In this document: piece by piece, positions 16,486 to 24,900 of the stretch
Layout of the letters: the number at the start of each line of letters is the position of its first letter
How positions within the stretch are numbered: the first letter of the stretch is position 1
Assembly (NCBI GenBank): GCA_016286165.1
Contig: JAEESE010000018.1
Location: forward strand, 1-64,000
Reading direction: 5' to 3'
Length of the DNA stretch: 64,000 bases
DNA from: Bacteroidaceae bacterium
GTDB lineage: Bacteria > Bacteroidota > Bacteroidia > Bacteroidales > Bacteroidaceae
The notes under the pieces: generated by a model
Seen by the model: only the letters and a program-made list of their open reading frames with translations
Databases searched by the model: none
What the model was told of the DNA's origin: nothing
Position numbers and translations under genes: made by a program

Positions 16486-18759
16486 TTAGTCGTCCTTGGA
16501 CTTGGTGAGTACTACGGCGGAGCGGGCGGGGAGATAGAGCTTGAGCCAGCCTTTGTTCTCGCGGGCGAGCAGGGGATCGTAGACTGTGAAGTGTGTCAGA
16601 GAGTCATCGTTGAGGCCGTGACCGCCGAAGGCTGTGTCATCGGTGTTGAGTAGCACGTTGTAGCTGCCCTGGCGCACACGGAAACCATAGCCTGTGTAGC
16701 TGCGGTTGAACGAGAAATTGAAGACGAAGAGGAGGTCACCGCGCTGGTAGGCGAGCACTTGGTCGCCGTCGTTGGTGATGATTTCGGTGACGGGCGTCTT
16801 CTGGATGTCCTTCTGGATCTTCAAGGTCTTGAGCATGGCCTTGTCGAAGTCGCCGAGATAGTGGTAGCAGAGGTCGTGGTTGTCGACCAGGTTCCACTGG
16901 CGGCGTGCGTACTTATAGCTCCAACCATTGTCCTGACGCGGGAAGTCAATCCATTCGGGGTGACCGAACTCATTACCCATGAAGTTGAGGTATCCGCCAT
17001 TGATGGTGGAGGCTGTGAGCAGGCGTATCATCTTGTGGAGGGCGATACCGCGCTCTACGTTGTAGTTCTCGTCGCCTTTCTTGAAATGCCAATACATGTC
17101 GGCATCGATGAGACGGAAGATGATGGTCTTGTCGCCCACAAGTGCCTGGTCGTGGCTCTCACAGTAGGATATGGTCTTCTCGTCGGCACGGCGGTTCTTG
17201 ACTTCCCAGAACATGGAGCTGGGCTTCCAGTCCTCGTCGCGCAGTTCCTTGATGATCTTGATCCAGTAGTCGGGGATGTTCATGGCCATGCGGTAGTCGA
17301 AGCCGTAGCCGCCGTCCTTGTAGGGCATTGCCAGTCCGGGCATGCCGCTCACTTCCTCGGCAATGGTGATGGCCTTGGGATAGACCTCGTGGATGAGGAG
17401 GTTGGCAAGCGTGAGGTAGGCGATGGCGTTGTCATCCTCATTGCCGTTGTAGTAGGCTCCGTAGTCGAGGAAGTTGTCGCCGAGGCCGTGGCTGTAGTAG
17501 AGCATGGAGGTCACACCGTCGAAGCGGAAGCCGTCGAAATGGTATTCCTCAAGCCAGTATTTGCAGTTGGAGAGCAGGAAGTGGAGCACTTCGTTGCGGC
17601 CGTAGTCGAAGCAGAGGCTGTCCCATGCGGGATGTTCGCGACGACCGCCCTCGTAGAAGTATTGGTTGGGATCGCCGGCGAAGTTGCCGAGGCCTTCGTT
17701 CTCGTTCTTTACGGCGTGGCTGTGTACGATGTCCATGATTACGGCGATGCCTTTCTCATGGGCGGCGTCGATGAGCGCCTTGAGTTCCTCGGGTGTGCCG
17801 AAGCGTGAGCTGGCGGCGAAGAAACTGCTGACGTGGTATCCGAAGCTGCCGTAGTAGGGGTGCTCCTGAATGGCCATGATCTGTATGCAGTTGTAACCGT
17901 CGGCAATGATGCGAGGCAGCACGTTCTCGCGGAATTCGTTGTATGTGCCTACCTTCTCTGCATCCTGTGCCATACCAATGTGGCACTCGTAGATGAGTAG
18001 GGGAGAGGTGTTAGGTCTGAACTTGGTAACCTTCCACTGGTAGGCCTGTTCGGGTGCCCACACCTGTGCGGAGAAAATCTTGGTCTGGTCGTCCTGTACA
18101 ACGCGTGTAGCCCAAGCGGGTATGCGCTCGCCCTGACCTCCATTCCAGTGGATGGAGAGTTTGAAGAGCTGACCGTGCTTGAGGTATTTCTCGGGCAGGC
18201 GTAGTTCCCAGTCGCCTGGAGTCTTGGGCACGCGCTTGAAGGCGTATGCTTTGTCCTCCTGCCAGTTGTTGCAATCGCCGATGAGGTATATCTCGGTGGC
18301 ATTGGGCGCCCATTCGCGCAGAATCCATTTCTTGTCCTCGTGGTGGAGACCGTAGTAGAGGTAGCCGGTAGCAAAGTCGGACAGTTTCACTGCGCCGTTC
18401 TGCGTGAGCTCGTTGAGCTTGTTCTTGACGTGCAAGTAGCGCCCCTCGATAGCTGGTGCAAAGGGCTGCAGCCATTCGTCGTTCTTAAGAATCTTAAGCT
18501 GTGGCATAGCAGCGACCTTGGCCGTCTTGGTGGCGGACTTGGCAGCAACTTTTGAAGATGCCTTGGCAGCTGTCTTGGCGGCGGGCTTTGTAGCAGCCTT
18601 TGTCGTAGCCTTAGCAGCGGGCTTGGCAGTTGTCTTGGTTGCAGCCTTAGTGGATTTTGTCTCGGCTTTTTTTGTTGCTACAGCTGCCTTCTTTGGCGCT
18701 GCCGTTGTTGTCGTAGCCTTCTTGGGCTCGGCTTTCTTAGTAGTCTTTTTCTCAGCCAT
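16486..18759 (-). CDS. glgB: 1,4-alpha-glucan branching enzyme with an N-terminal Lys/Ala-rich tail
   Basis: The 757-residue protein makes alpha-1,6 branches in glycogen. A CBM48-type domain lies near residues 130-230 (YYGLHHEDKKWILREWAPNA). The GH13 barrel follows with the nucleophile in FRFDGVTSMLYY (near 414), the acid/base in ITIAEEVSGM (near 466) and the transition-state Asp in CESHDQALVG (near 535). FRFDGVTSMLYY is typical of the eukaryotic-like GH13_8 branch common in Bacteroidetes. Residues 1-85 are foreign to the enzyme: a Lys/Ala/Thr repeat (KAATKTTAKPAAKATTKAA and similar) like histone H1 tails, after which ordinary GlgB sequence starts at MPQLKILKNDEWL. An alternative start at that Met (about 18504) would remove the tail, but the upstream start is well placed after yhcH. 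Co-transcription with yhcH is likely. Confidence 0.93.
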   Translation of the reverse strand: MAEKKTTKKAEPKKATTTTAAPKKAAVATKKAETKSTKAATKTTAKPAAKATTKAATKPAAKTAAKASSKVAAKSATKTAKVAAMPQLKILKNDEWLQPFAPAIEGRYLHVKNKLNELTQNGAVKLSDFATGYLYYGLHHEDKKWILREWAPNATEIYLIGDCNNWQEDKAYAFKRVPKTPGDWELRLPEKYLKHGQLFKLSIHWNGGQGERIPAWATRVVQDDQTKIFSAQVWAPEQAYQWKVTKFRPNTSPLLIYECHIGMAQDAEKVGTYNEFRENVLPRIIADGYNCIQIMAIQEHPYYGSFGYHVSSFFAASSRFGTPEELKALIDAAHEKGIAVIMDIVHSHAVKNENEGLGNFAGDPNQYFYEGGRREHPAWDSLCFDYGRNEVLHFLLSNCKYWLEEYHFDGFRFDGVTSMLYYSHGLGDNFLDYGAYYNGNEDDNAIAYLTLANLLIHEVYPKAITIAEEVSGMPGLAMPYKDGGYGFDYRMAMNIPDYWIKIIKELRDEDWKPSSMFWEVKNRRADEKTISYCESHDQALVGDKTIIFRLIDADMYWHFKKGDENYNVERGIALHKMIRLLTASTINGGYLNFMGNEFGHPEWIDFPRQDNGWSYKYARRQWNLVDNHDLCYHYLGDFDKAMLKTLKIQKDIQKTPVTEIITNDGDQVLAYQRGDLLFVFNFSFNRSYTGYGFRVRQGSYNVLLNTDDTAFGGHGLNDDSLTHFTVYDPLLARENKGWLKLYLPARSAVVLTKSKDD

Positions 18760-18798
18760 TATATATTATCTTAATCCTTAATCCTAAATCTTTAATCC

Positions 18799-19266
18799 TT
18801 AATCCACTTTCACTTTGATAATCGCCTTGCGCAGGCCGGTGGTGGTGATGGCGGGAGCGTGACCGTCGGTGGGGAAGTATATGGCGAACTGCCCGGGTCG
18901 CAGGGTGAAATAGGTCGATGCGATATCGGCGGGCGTAGCGGGTGCTTTGGGGTCGTGCAGCGTCATATCAGTCTGCTCGTCGTAAGCAGCCTGAGGCAGC
19001 TGTGCAGCAGGCGTCCATCCGTGCTGCTCGGGAGCGGTGAAGGGTATCTGGATATCAATCATGCGGCGGTGCGTCTCGAAACGCGCCTCCTCCTTAGCCT
19101 TCACGGGGGCTTCCTGGACGTTGATAAAGATGTCATCGGATTGGATGACCGTCTTGCCAACGGGCAAGGTGGTCAGATCTGTGTGCCGCAGGTATTCAGC
19201 GACAACAGGGAAGAGAGGATTCAGACCTATGTAGCGGTCGAAAGCCTCGAGAGAATCAATAATCAT
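18799..19266 (-). CDS. YhcH/YjgK/YiaL family protein (DUF386)
   Basis: The 155-residue protein has the cupin-like family pattern: LFPVVAEYLRHTDLTTLPVGKTVI near the start, EARFETHRRMIDIQIPF in the middle and FAIYFPTDGHAPAI near the end. The last two contain Glu and His residues placed as metal ligands in this family. Members are linked to catabolism of sialic acid or other sugars, possibly as anomerases. It precedes glgB with a 39 bp spacer, so it may be part of a carbohydrate-storage transcript. Confidence 0.88.
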   Translation of the reverse strand: MIIDSLEAFDRYIGLNPLFPVVAEYLRHTDLTTLPVGKTVIQSDDIFINVQEAPVKAKEEARFETHRRMIDIQIPFTAPEQHGWTPAAQLPQAAYDEQTDMTLHDPKAPATPADIASTYFTLRPGQFAIYFPTDGHAPAITTTGLRKAIIKVKVD

Positions 19267-19304
19267 AAGACTCCGTACCTCGTACTTTTAGATTAAATTG
19301 CGCG

Positions 19305-19335
19305 CAAAGGTACGTTTTTTTTTGGTTCTGGCAAA
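19305..19335 (-). promoter_or_regulatory. Promoter of yhcH-glgB
   Basis: On the minus strand, -33 TTTG (19332-19335), 19 bp, then -7 TACCTTTG (19305-19312). The leader to the yhcH ATG is about 30-35 nt. Confidence 0.75.
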
Positions 19336-19474
19336 ATAAATGGGCAAGAGAATGAAAAAACTGCAAACTTTTAGCCGCTGACCAAATGATGATACTAAAA
19401 AGGTTGAAAGTTTTTAATACAACGAATTATATGAATGCTAATTTTCTTCCGTTGAATTAGCAAAGACTATAGAA

Positions 19475-19555
19475 AAATAGATTAACGAAGATCGACATCG
19501 ACTATCGCTCACAAGCAAGGAGCTTTTCAAAACGTCAATCTTCGTTAATCTATTT
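19475..19555. repeat. Inverted-repeat element, copy 1 of the GACGAAGATTGAC family
   Basis: The arms 19475-19496 and 19534-19555 are complementary over 22 bp with one mismatch (ATTAACGAAGATCGAC against GTCAATCTTCGTTAAT). The interior, CTCACAAGCAAGGAGCTTTT, resembles the interior of the copy at 58354-58488. The rest of the 340 bp gap (19267-19606) shows only the yhcH promoter and A/T-rich DNA without a supported gene. Confidence 0.75.
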
Positions 19556-19606
19556 GACAATCTCCGTAAAACTAATTTTTAAAGGATAGCACGTATGTGC
19601 GACGGC

Positions 19607-20737
19607 TTACTCGTCAACCTTTCCGTTGGTATAGTGCCCGCGCCGTATTACGTTGCCGTTCTTGTCCTTCTCCACGAAATCGCCGTCGCGAACATTATTC
19701 TTGTAGCTGCCTTCGAAACGGATGCCGTCGGGCGTTTCCATGATGCATTTGCCGTGCTTCTCACCGGCCTTGAAGGTGCCGCGGAACTTGGTGCCGTCGC
19801 TCTGGCGAAGGATGCCTTCGCCTTCCATCATGCCATTGTGCCACTCGCCGTCGTATACGTCGCCGTTGCGCCAAACGTAACGGCCGCGACCTTCTTTCTT
19901 GTCGTTGCGCCACTGACCGGTGTAGCTGGTGCCGTCGGTGCCGGTGAATACGCCGGAACCGTGCTTGAGACCGCCCTTGAACTGGCCTGTGTACTTATTG
20001 CCGTTGGCATACACGAACACGCCCTCGCCCTCGCGCTGGCTCTGATGGTACTGCCCTTCGTAGCGGTCGTTGTTGTTGAACACGTAGATGCCCTTGCCCT
20101 CGAGAGAGTCGTTGACGAAGGTGCCTTTGTAAACATCGCCGTTGGCATAGTGATAGGTGCCGGAGCCGTTCATCTTGCCGTTCTTCCAACCGCCTGTGTA
20201 GTTGGCACCATTGGCCCACACGAACGATCCCTGGCCGTCCTTAAGGTCGCGCTTCCAATCGCCGCGGTAGTAGTCGCCGCCGGCATAGGTGTAGACGCCC
20301 GCGCCTTCGCGCTTATCCTCGAGCCAGTTGCCTTCGTATTTGTCGCCGTTGTAGTAGTACATGGTACCGGTGCCCTGTTGGAAATCGCGGAACCAGAGGC
20401 CTTGGTATTTGTTGTTGTTGCGGAAGTAGAAGGTGCCGGTGCCGTGCTGCTGATCCTGGAACCACTCTCCTTCGTAGCGCTCGCCGTCGGCAAAGGTGTA
20501 GATACCATAGCCGTGGCGCTTGCCTTTCTGGTATTCGCCTTCGTAGATGTCGCCGTTCTTATATACGGTCTTGCCTTTACCCCATGGGCGGCCCTTGAAG
20601 AGTTCGCCCTGATATTCACCTCCGTCGCGAAAGGTGTAGCTGCCCACGACAATTTCTTGTGCCGAGGCGGGTAATGCGTTGCAAATTAACGTAATAGCTA
20701 TAGCGGAAAGTATGCGTGTGAGTCTCATTTTACCCAT
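19607..20737 (-). CDS. Exported protein with 14 consecutive MORN repeats
   Basis: The 376-residue protein has a signal peptide ending near ASAQ (residue 26). About fourteen 23-residue MORN units then follow without a break, for example YKNGDIYEGEYQKGKRHGYG and YANGDVYKGTFVNDSLEGKG, up to about residue 350. A short charged C-terminus follows. MORN arrays form extended beta-hairpin sheets that bind lipids or proteins. Here the leader peptide places it in the periplasm or at the surface. The gene is monocistronic, with an ATG at 20737 and a possible alternative at 20728. No catalytic domain is present. Confidence 0.88.
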   Translation of the reverse strand: MGKMRLTRILSAIAITLICNALPASAQEIVVGSYTFRDGGEYQGELFKGRPWGKGKTVYKNGDIYEGEYQKGKRHGYGIYTFADGERYEGEWFQDQQHGTGTFYFRNNNKYQGLWFRDFQQGTGTMYYYNGDKYEGNWLEDKREGAGVYTYAGGDYYRGDWKRDLKDGQGSFVWANGANYTGGWKNGKMNGSGTYHYANGDVYKGTFVNDSLEGKGIYVFNNNDRYEGQYHQSQREGEGVFVYANGNKYTGQFKGGLKHGSGVFTGTDGTSYTGQWRNDKKEGRGRYVWRNGDVYDGEWHNGMMEGEGILRQSDGTKFRGTFKAGEKHGKCIMETPDGIRFEGSYKNNVRDGDFVEKDKNGNVIRRGHYTNGKVDE

Positions 20738-20756
20738 TTTCTTTTCTTTTCTGATG

Positions 20757-20764
20757 CAAATATA
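20757..20764 (-). promoter_or_regulatory. Probable -7 box of the MORN gene
   Basis: TATATTTG on the minus strand fits TAnnTTTG and lies 20 bp before the ATG. No clear -33 TTTG was found. Confidence 0.45.
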
Positions 20765-20811
20765 TCATTTATCTGCGAAACGGCGAAATTCCTTAAGACC
20801 TTTTAACTTCC

Positions 20812-20933
20812 ATTTTCATTTTTCATTATTAATTCTCATTCCTCATCCTTCAATCTACATTCTCTTATTCTACATTCTCTTATTCTTCATTCTTCATTTT
20901 TCATTCTTCATTTCTCATTCCTCATTCCACTCC
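20812..20933. repeat. Pyrimidine-rich degenerate array (CATTCTTC/CATTTTTC)
   Basis: Repeated 8-12 bp units of the type TTCATTCTTCATTTTTCATT and ATTCTCTTATTCTACATTCT fill the spacer right up to the stop codon of the relA-type gene. The units are imperfect, and no hairpin or ORF is apparent. Confidence 0.6.
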
Positions 20934-23141
20934 TCACATCCTCTCAACATTCTTAACGCCGCGCACATTAGCCAGCTTCTGCATCAATTGTTTGAGGCGG
21001 GCCGTGTCGTCGAGCATAATGGTAAGGGTGCCGGAAAAGAGACCGTCGTGGGAGTCTATGGATATGCTTCGTAGGAGAATCTTCTCGTCCTTGGAAATGA
21101 TTGAGGTGATGTTGTTTACGATGCCGAGGTCGTCCTGACCAACGATGCGCAAGGTGATGCCATACTGGCTGTTGCCCTTGCCCTCCCAACGTGCGTCGAT
21201 GATGCGGTAGCCGTAGCGCTCGCGCAGAGAGGGGGCGTTGGGACAGTTGGTGCGGTGTATTTTAATGCCTCCGCCCGAAGTGAGGAAGCCGAATACCTCG
21301 TCGCCGTAAACGGGCTGACAGCAGCGTGCCAGGGTGTATTCGATGCCGCGCATATTATGGTCTATGACCAGCACGTCGGCCTTGCCTGCTCCCAACGCGG
21401 CGTTTGTCGGTGCGGTGAAGTTGTCGGCGCTGACAGTCTGCGAGCTTATTTCTCCGCGTTCGTGCCGCTGTTGCGCAAGGTAAGCCGTGAGCACTTCGTT
21501 GATGTCGATAACACCGTCGGCGAGGGCTTTGTAGAAGTCCGTGACCACGCGGTAACCCAAACGTGTCATGGTATGCATTAGTGTAGCCTCTTCAAGCTCT
21601 ATCTTTCGGTTGCGAGCCTTGCGCTCGAGCTCCTCCTTGGCGAAAGCAGCCTGCTTGGCCGACATCTCCTTGAGTGCCTGACGTATCTTGGAACGTGCAC
21701 GCCCGGTCTTGGCCACGTTCAGCCAGTCCTGTTTAGGCGTTTGGTTGGCGTGCGTCATGATCTCCACCTGGTCGCCACTCTGCAGGATGTGGCGCAGCGT
21801 CACCATCTTTCCGTTTATGCGTCCGCCTGTACATTTGTTACCTATCTTGGTGTGGATGGCATAAGCGAAATCAAGTACCGTGGCTCCCTGCGGCAGCTTG
21901 AAGAGGTCGCCGTGTGGGGTGAAAACAAAGACCTCGTCCTCGTACAAGTCCATCTTGAACTGGTCCATCAGCTGCAGGTCATCTCCCGTTTCCAAAGCTC
22001 CGCGGATGCTCTGGAGCCACGATTCCACAGCTGCCTCGCCGCCCTTGACGCCTTTGTAGCGCCAATGAGCTGCCAGGCCGCGCTCGGCTACCTCGTCCAT
22101 GCGCTCGGTGCGAATCTGCACCTCCACCCATTTGCCCTCGGGACCCATCACGGTGATGTGTAGGCTTTCATAGCCGTTGCTCTTGGGAATGGAGAGCCAG
22201 TCGCGCATGCGCTTGGGGTTGGGCTGGTACATATCCGTGATGATGGAGAAGACCTGCCAGCAATCCTGCTTCTCGCGCTCGAGAGGCGAGTCGAGGATGA
22301 TGCGTATGGCAAAGAGGTCGTACACGCCTTCGAACGGGCATTTCTGCTTCTTCATCTTCTGCCAGATGCTGTGTATACTCTTTGTGCGACCCTTCATGTG
22401 GAAGTTTAAACCTGCAGCCTTAAGTCGCTCATCTATAGGCTTTATGAAGCGCTCGATATATGCATCGCGACTCTTCTTCGTGGCGTTGAGCTTCTCTTTG
22501 ATAAGATAGTATGCATCGTGCTCAAGGTACTTAAGCGACAGGTCTTCGAGCTCGCTCTTAAGTTTGTAAAGACCGAGTTTATGGGCGAGAGGTGCGTACA
22601 GATATGCTGCCTCAGTCGACACCTTGCGGCGTGCCTTGTCGTTTTCAGCATCCTTAATATTACGCATGACGCACACGCGCGAGGCTATAACTATAAGTAT
22701 CACGCGCATGTCGGTGGCCAGTGACAGCAGCAGCTGGCGGAAGTTCTCGCTCTCGATGATGGGGTTCTTCTCGTAGAGCTCGTTGATGCGTGCGAGGCCT
22801 TGCACAATGGTGCTCACGTCGTTGCCGAACTGTGTTTTCACCTCGTCCTGACTTATCAGGCCGGCAGCTGCGAAATGGTTAAGCAGAAGGCCCAGCACAG
22901 CAGCGCGCGATACGCCTATCTCGGTGACGAGAATCTCAGCTGTCTCGACGTCAGATACCAGAGGATGCAGGCCGAAAGCATCGCGTGCTACGGCGCCGGT
23001 TTCCAGGGCCTCGTTCCAGAGGGCAGCAAGACGCTCGCGGTCGTAGTCGTTAAGGTCTGTACCCAGGAGTTGGTTCAGCTTCTCGCTGCACTCGCGCAAG
23101 AGAGTTGTTTCGGCATTAGTAAGTGTATTTTGTGTTGCCAT
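20934..23141 (-). CDS. RelA/SpoT-family (p)ppGpp synthetase with degenerate hydrolase domain
   Basis: The 735-residue protein has the long Rel layout. The start is MATQNTLTNAET at 23141; the frame remains open for 310 codons further upstream, but that part is antisense to the DUF4301 gene. The N-terminal HD region (about 45-170) lacks the catalytic signature: LLLNHFAAAG stands where LLHDVVEDT is usual, and IASRVCVMRNI replaces the LADRLHNMRTL pattern. The synthetase domain is intact in outline (GRTKSIHSIW near 252, YDLFAIRIIL, SNGYESLHITV near 325). It is followed by TGS (VFVFTPHGDLFKLPQGATVL near 407), a CC/zinc-finger region with ARCCQPVYGDEV, and ACT (near 665-735). It is probably a RelA-like, synthesis-only enzyme responding to starved ribosomes; another homologue would be needed for hydrolysis. 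Confidence 0.92.
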   Translation of the reverse strand: MATQNTLTNAETTLLRECSEKLNQLLGTDLNDYDRERLAALWNEALETGAVARDAFGLHPLVSDVETAEILVTEIGVSRAAVLGLLLNHFAAAGLISQDEVKTQFGNDVSTIVQGLARINELYEKNPIIESENFRQLLLSLATDMRVILIVIASRVCVMRNIKDAENDKARRKVSTEAAYLYAPLAHKLGLYKLKSELEDLSLKYLEHDAYYLIKEKLNATKKSRDAYIERFIKPIDERLKAAGLNFHMKGRTKSIHSIWQKMKKQKCPFEGVYDLFAIRIILDSPLEREKQDCWQVFSIITDMYQPNPKRMRDWLSIPKSNGYESLHITVMGPEGKWVEVQIRTERMDEVAERGLAAHWRYKGVKGGEAAVESWLQSIRGALETGDDLQLMDQFKMDLYEDEVFVFTPHGDLFKLPQGATVLDFAYAIHTKIGNKCTGGRINGKMVTLRHILQSGDQVEIMTHANQTPKQDWLNVAKTGRARSKIRQALKEMSAKQAAFAKEELERKARNRKIELEEATLMHTMTRLGYRVVTDFYKALADGVIDINEVLTAYLAQQRHERGEISSQTVSADNFTAPTNAALGAGKADVLVIDHNMRGIEYTLARCCQPVYGDEVFGFLTSGGGIKIHRTNCPNAPSLRERYGYRIIDARWEGKGNSQYGITLRIVGQDDLGIVNNITSIISKDEKILLRSISIDSHDGLFSGTLTIMLDDTARLKQLMQKLANVRGVKNVERM

Positions 23142-23279
23142 TGTATGCTTTATCAATGATTTTATTCGCGAAGATAATAATTTTCTGCCAAACGGATACG
23201 CCCTTTCGGGATTTTTCACTATTTTTGGGCACAAATTACGAACAAATAACAATTCATAACCCCAAAACAGCAGATTATC

Positions 23280-24797
23280 ATGTTTACATCTGACGACTTG
23301 AAACAATTGGCAGCTAAGGGAATCACTCCCGAGCAGGCCGAACATCAGCTGCATCAGTTCCAACAGGGCTTCCCGTTCCTCAAACTGCGTGCAGCAGCAT
23401 CGATAGGTGCCGGTATCTCGGCGCCGTCTGATGCCGAATGTCAGGCTTATGTTGAAGCCTGGAACAATTACAAGGCCGAGGGCCATCACATCACTAAGTT
23501 CGTGCCCGCCAGCGGCGCTGCCTCTCGCATGTTCAAGAATATGTTCGAGTTCCGCGACGGTGACCACGACGCGCCTACGACAGACTTTGAGCGCGCATAC
23601 TTTGACAATATCCACTCCTTCGCCTTCTTCCCAGCATTGGACGATGCCTGCACGGTGCTCTATGGCAAGGGCGTCGACGACCTGATGGCTGAAGGCTCGT
23701 ACCGCGAGGTGGTGCACGCCATGCTCGACGAGGACGGCCTGAACTATGGACAGCTGCCCAAGGGGCTTCTGCAATTCCATGCTTACGACGACTGCGCCCG
23801 CACACCGCTTGAAGAACATTTGGTGGAGGCAGCTCTCTATGCTACAAGCGAAGGCCGTGCCGATGTGCACTTTACAGTCTCTTCCGAGCACCGCGAACTT
23901 TTCGAGGAGTTGGTAGAGCGTGTTCAGCCAGAGTACGAAAGCAAGTTCGGCATCAAATACAACATCAGCTTCAGCGAACAGAAACCATCGACCGATACAC
24001 TGGCAGCCACGATGGATGATCAGCCGTTCCGCACGGCCGACGGCCGACTGCTGTTCCGCCCGGGCGGCCATGGGGCGCTCATCCAGAACCTGTCGGACCT
24101 CGACAGCGAAGTGGTGTTCATCAAGAATATAGATAATGTAGTGCCCGATAGCTTAAAACCCTGCACAACACTTTGGAAGCAGGTCATTGCAGGCATCCTC
24201 GTCACCGCTCAACGTCAGGCCTTCGACTACCTGCGCCGTATCGATGAGGGTAACCTCGGGCAGGCCGAGGTTGACGAGATAGCTCATTTCGTGGCTCACG
24301 ACCTCTGCACCGAGATTCCTGGTTTCGACAATCTGACCGACGACCAGCGATTGGAGTTGCTACGCACTAAACTCAACCGCCCGATGCGCGTGTGCGGTAT
24401 GGTGAAGAACGTAGGTGAGCCTGGTGGCGGACCGTTCTTGGCCTTCAATGCCGACGGCAGCGTAAGCCCGCAGATTCTCGAGAGCTCGCAGATAGATACT
24501 CATAACCCAGCTTACATGGCTATGTTTAAGGGCGGTACACATTTCAACCCTGTGGACCTCGTATGTGCTATCCGCGACTACCGAGGCGAAGCCTTTGATT
24601 TGCCGCGTTATGTTGACCACGCAACAGGCTTTATCTCGTTCAAAAGCAAGGACGGCCGCGAACTGAAGGCTCTGGAACTGCCAGGCCTCTGGAACGGAGC
24701 CATGAGCGATTGGTCCACAATCTTCGTGGAAGTGCCCCTCGATACCTTCAACCCCGTGAAGACCGTGAATGACCTCCTGCGCCCGCAGCATCAGTAA
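23280..24797 (+). CDS. DUF4301 family protein
   Basis: This 505-residue cytoplasmic protein matches the DUF4301 family of Bacteroidetes. Residues about 75-90 (KFVPASGAASRMFKNMFEF) recall the G-x-G/S-x-R-M loop of sugar nucleotidyltransferases, and LLFRPGGHGALIQNL plus VFIKNIDNVVPD fit that fold (UDPGP-like). A nucleotidyltransferase-like role is therefore possible but unproven. It is divergently transcribed from the relA-type gene across a 138 bp spacer and ends at a shared terminator. Confidence 0.8.
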   Translation: MFTSDDLKQLAAKGITPEQAEHQLHQFQQGFPFLKLRAAASIGAGISAPSDAECQAYVEAWNNYKAEGHHITKFVPASGAASRMFKNMFEFRDGDHDAPTTDFERAYFDNIHSFAFFPALDDACTVLYGKGVDDLMAEGSYREVVHAMLDEDGLNYGQLPKGLLQFHAYDDCARTPLEEHLVEAALYATSEGRADVHFTVSSEHRELFEELVERVQPEYESKFGIKYNISFSEQKPSTDTLAATMDDQPFRTADGRLLFRPGGHGALIQNLSDLDSEVVFIKNIDNVVPDSLKPCTTLWKQVIAGILVTAQRQAFDYLRRIDEGNLGQAEVDEIAHFVAHDLCTEIPGFDNLTDDQRLELLRTKLNRPMRVCGMVKNVGEPGGGPFLAFNADGSVSPQILESSQIDTHNPAYMAMFKGGTHFNPVDLVCAIRDYRGEAFDLPRYVDHATGFISFKSKDGRELKALELPGLWNGAMSDWSTIFVEVPLDTFNPVKTVNDLLRPQHQ

Positions 24798-24827
24798 TTA
24801 GACTAGCAAGTTGTAATAGAATAAAGA

Positions 24828-24857
24828 AAAGGCTCAAGGGTTTGTCCTTGAGCCTTT
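24828..24857. terminator. Bidirectional terminator between DUF4301 gene and galK
   Basis: GGCTCAAGG (24831-24839) pairs with CCTTGAGCC (24846-24854). Flanking A and T tracts extend the stem to about 12 bp. It serves the two converging genes. Confidence 0.8.
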
Positions 24858-24900
24858 ATCGTATCCCCACATGTGATAAGCAGTGGGGTAGAGGTGCTGC

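Noticed and set aside
19595..20674. Plus-strand open frame with periodic hydrophobic repeats
   Set aside because: The periodicity is the antisense image of the MORN repeats.
23142..24071. 310-codon in-frame upstream extension of the relA-type gene
   Set aside because: It is antisense to the DUF4301 gene, has no Rel homology and is best explained by GC-rich codon shadowing. The ATG at 23141 gives the normal Rel start.
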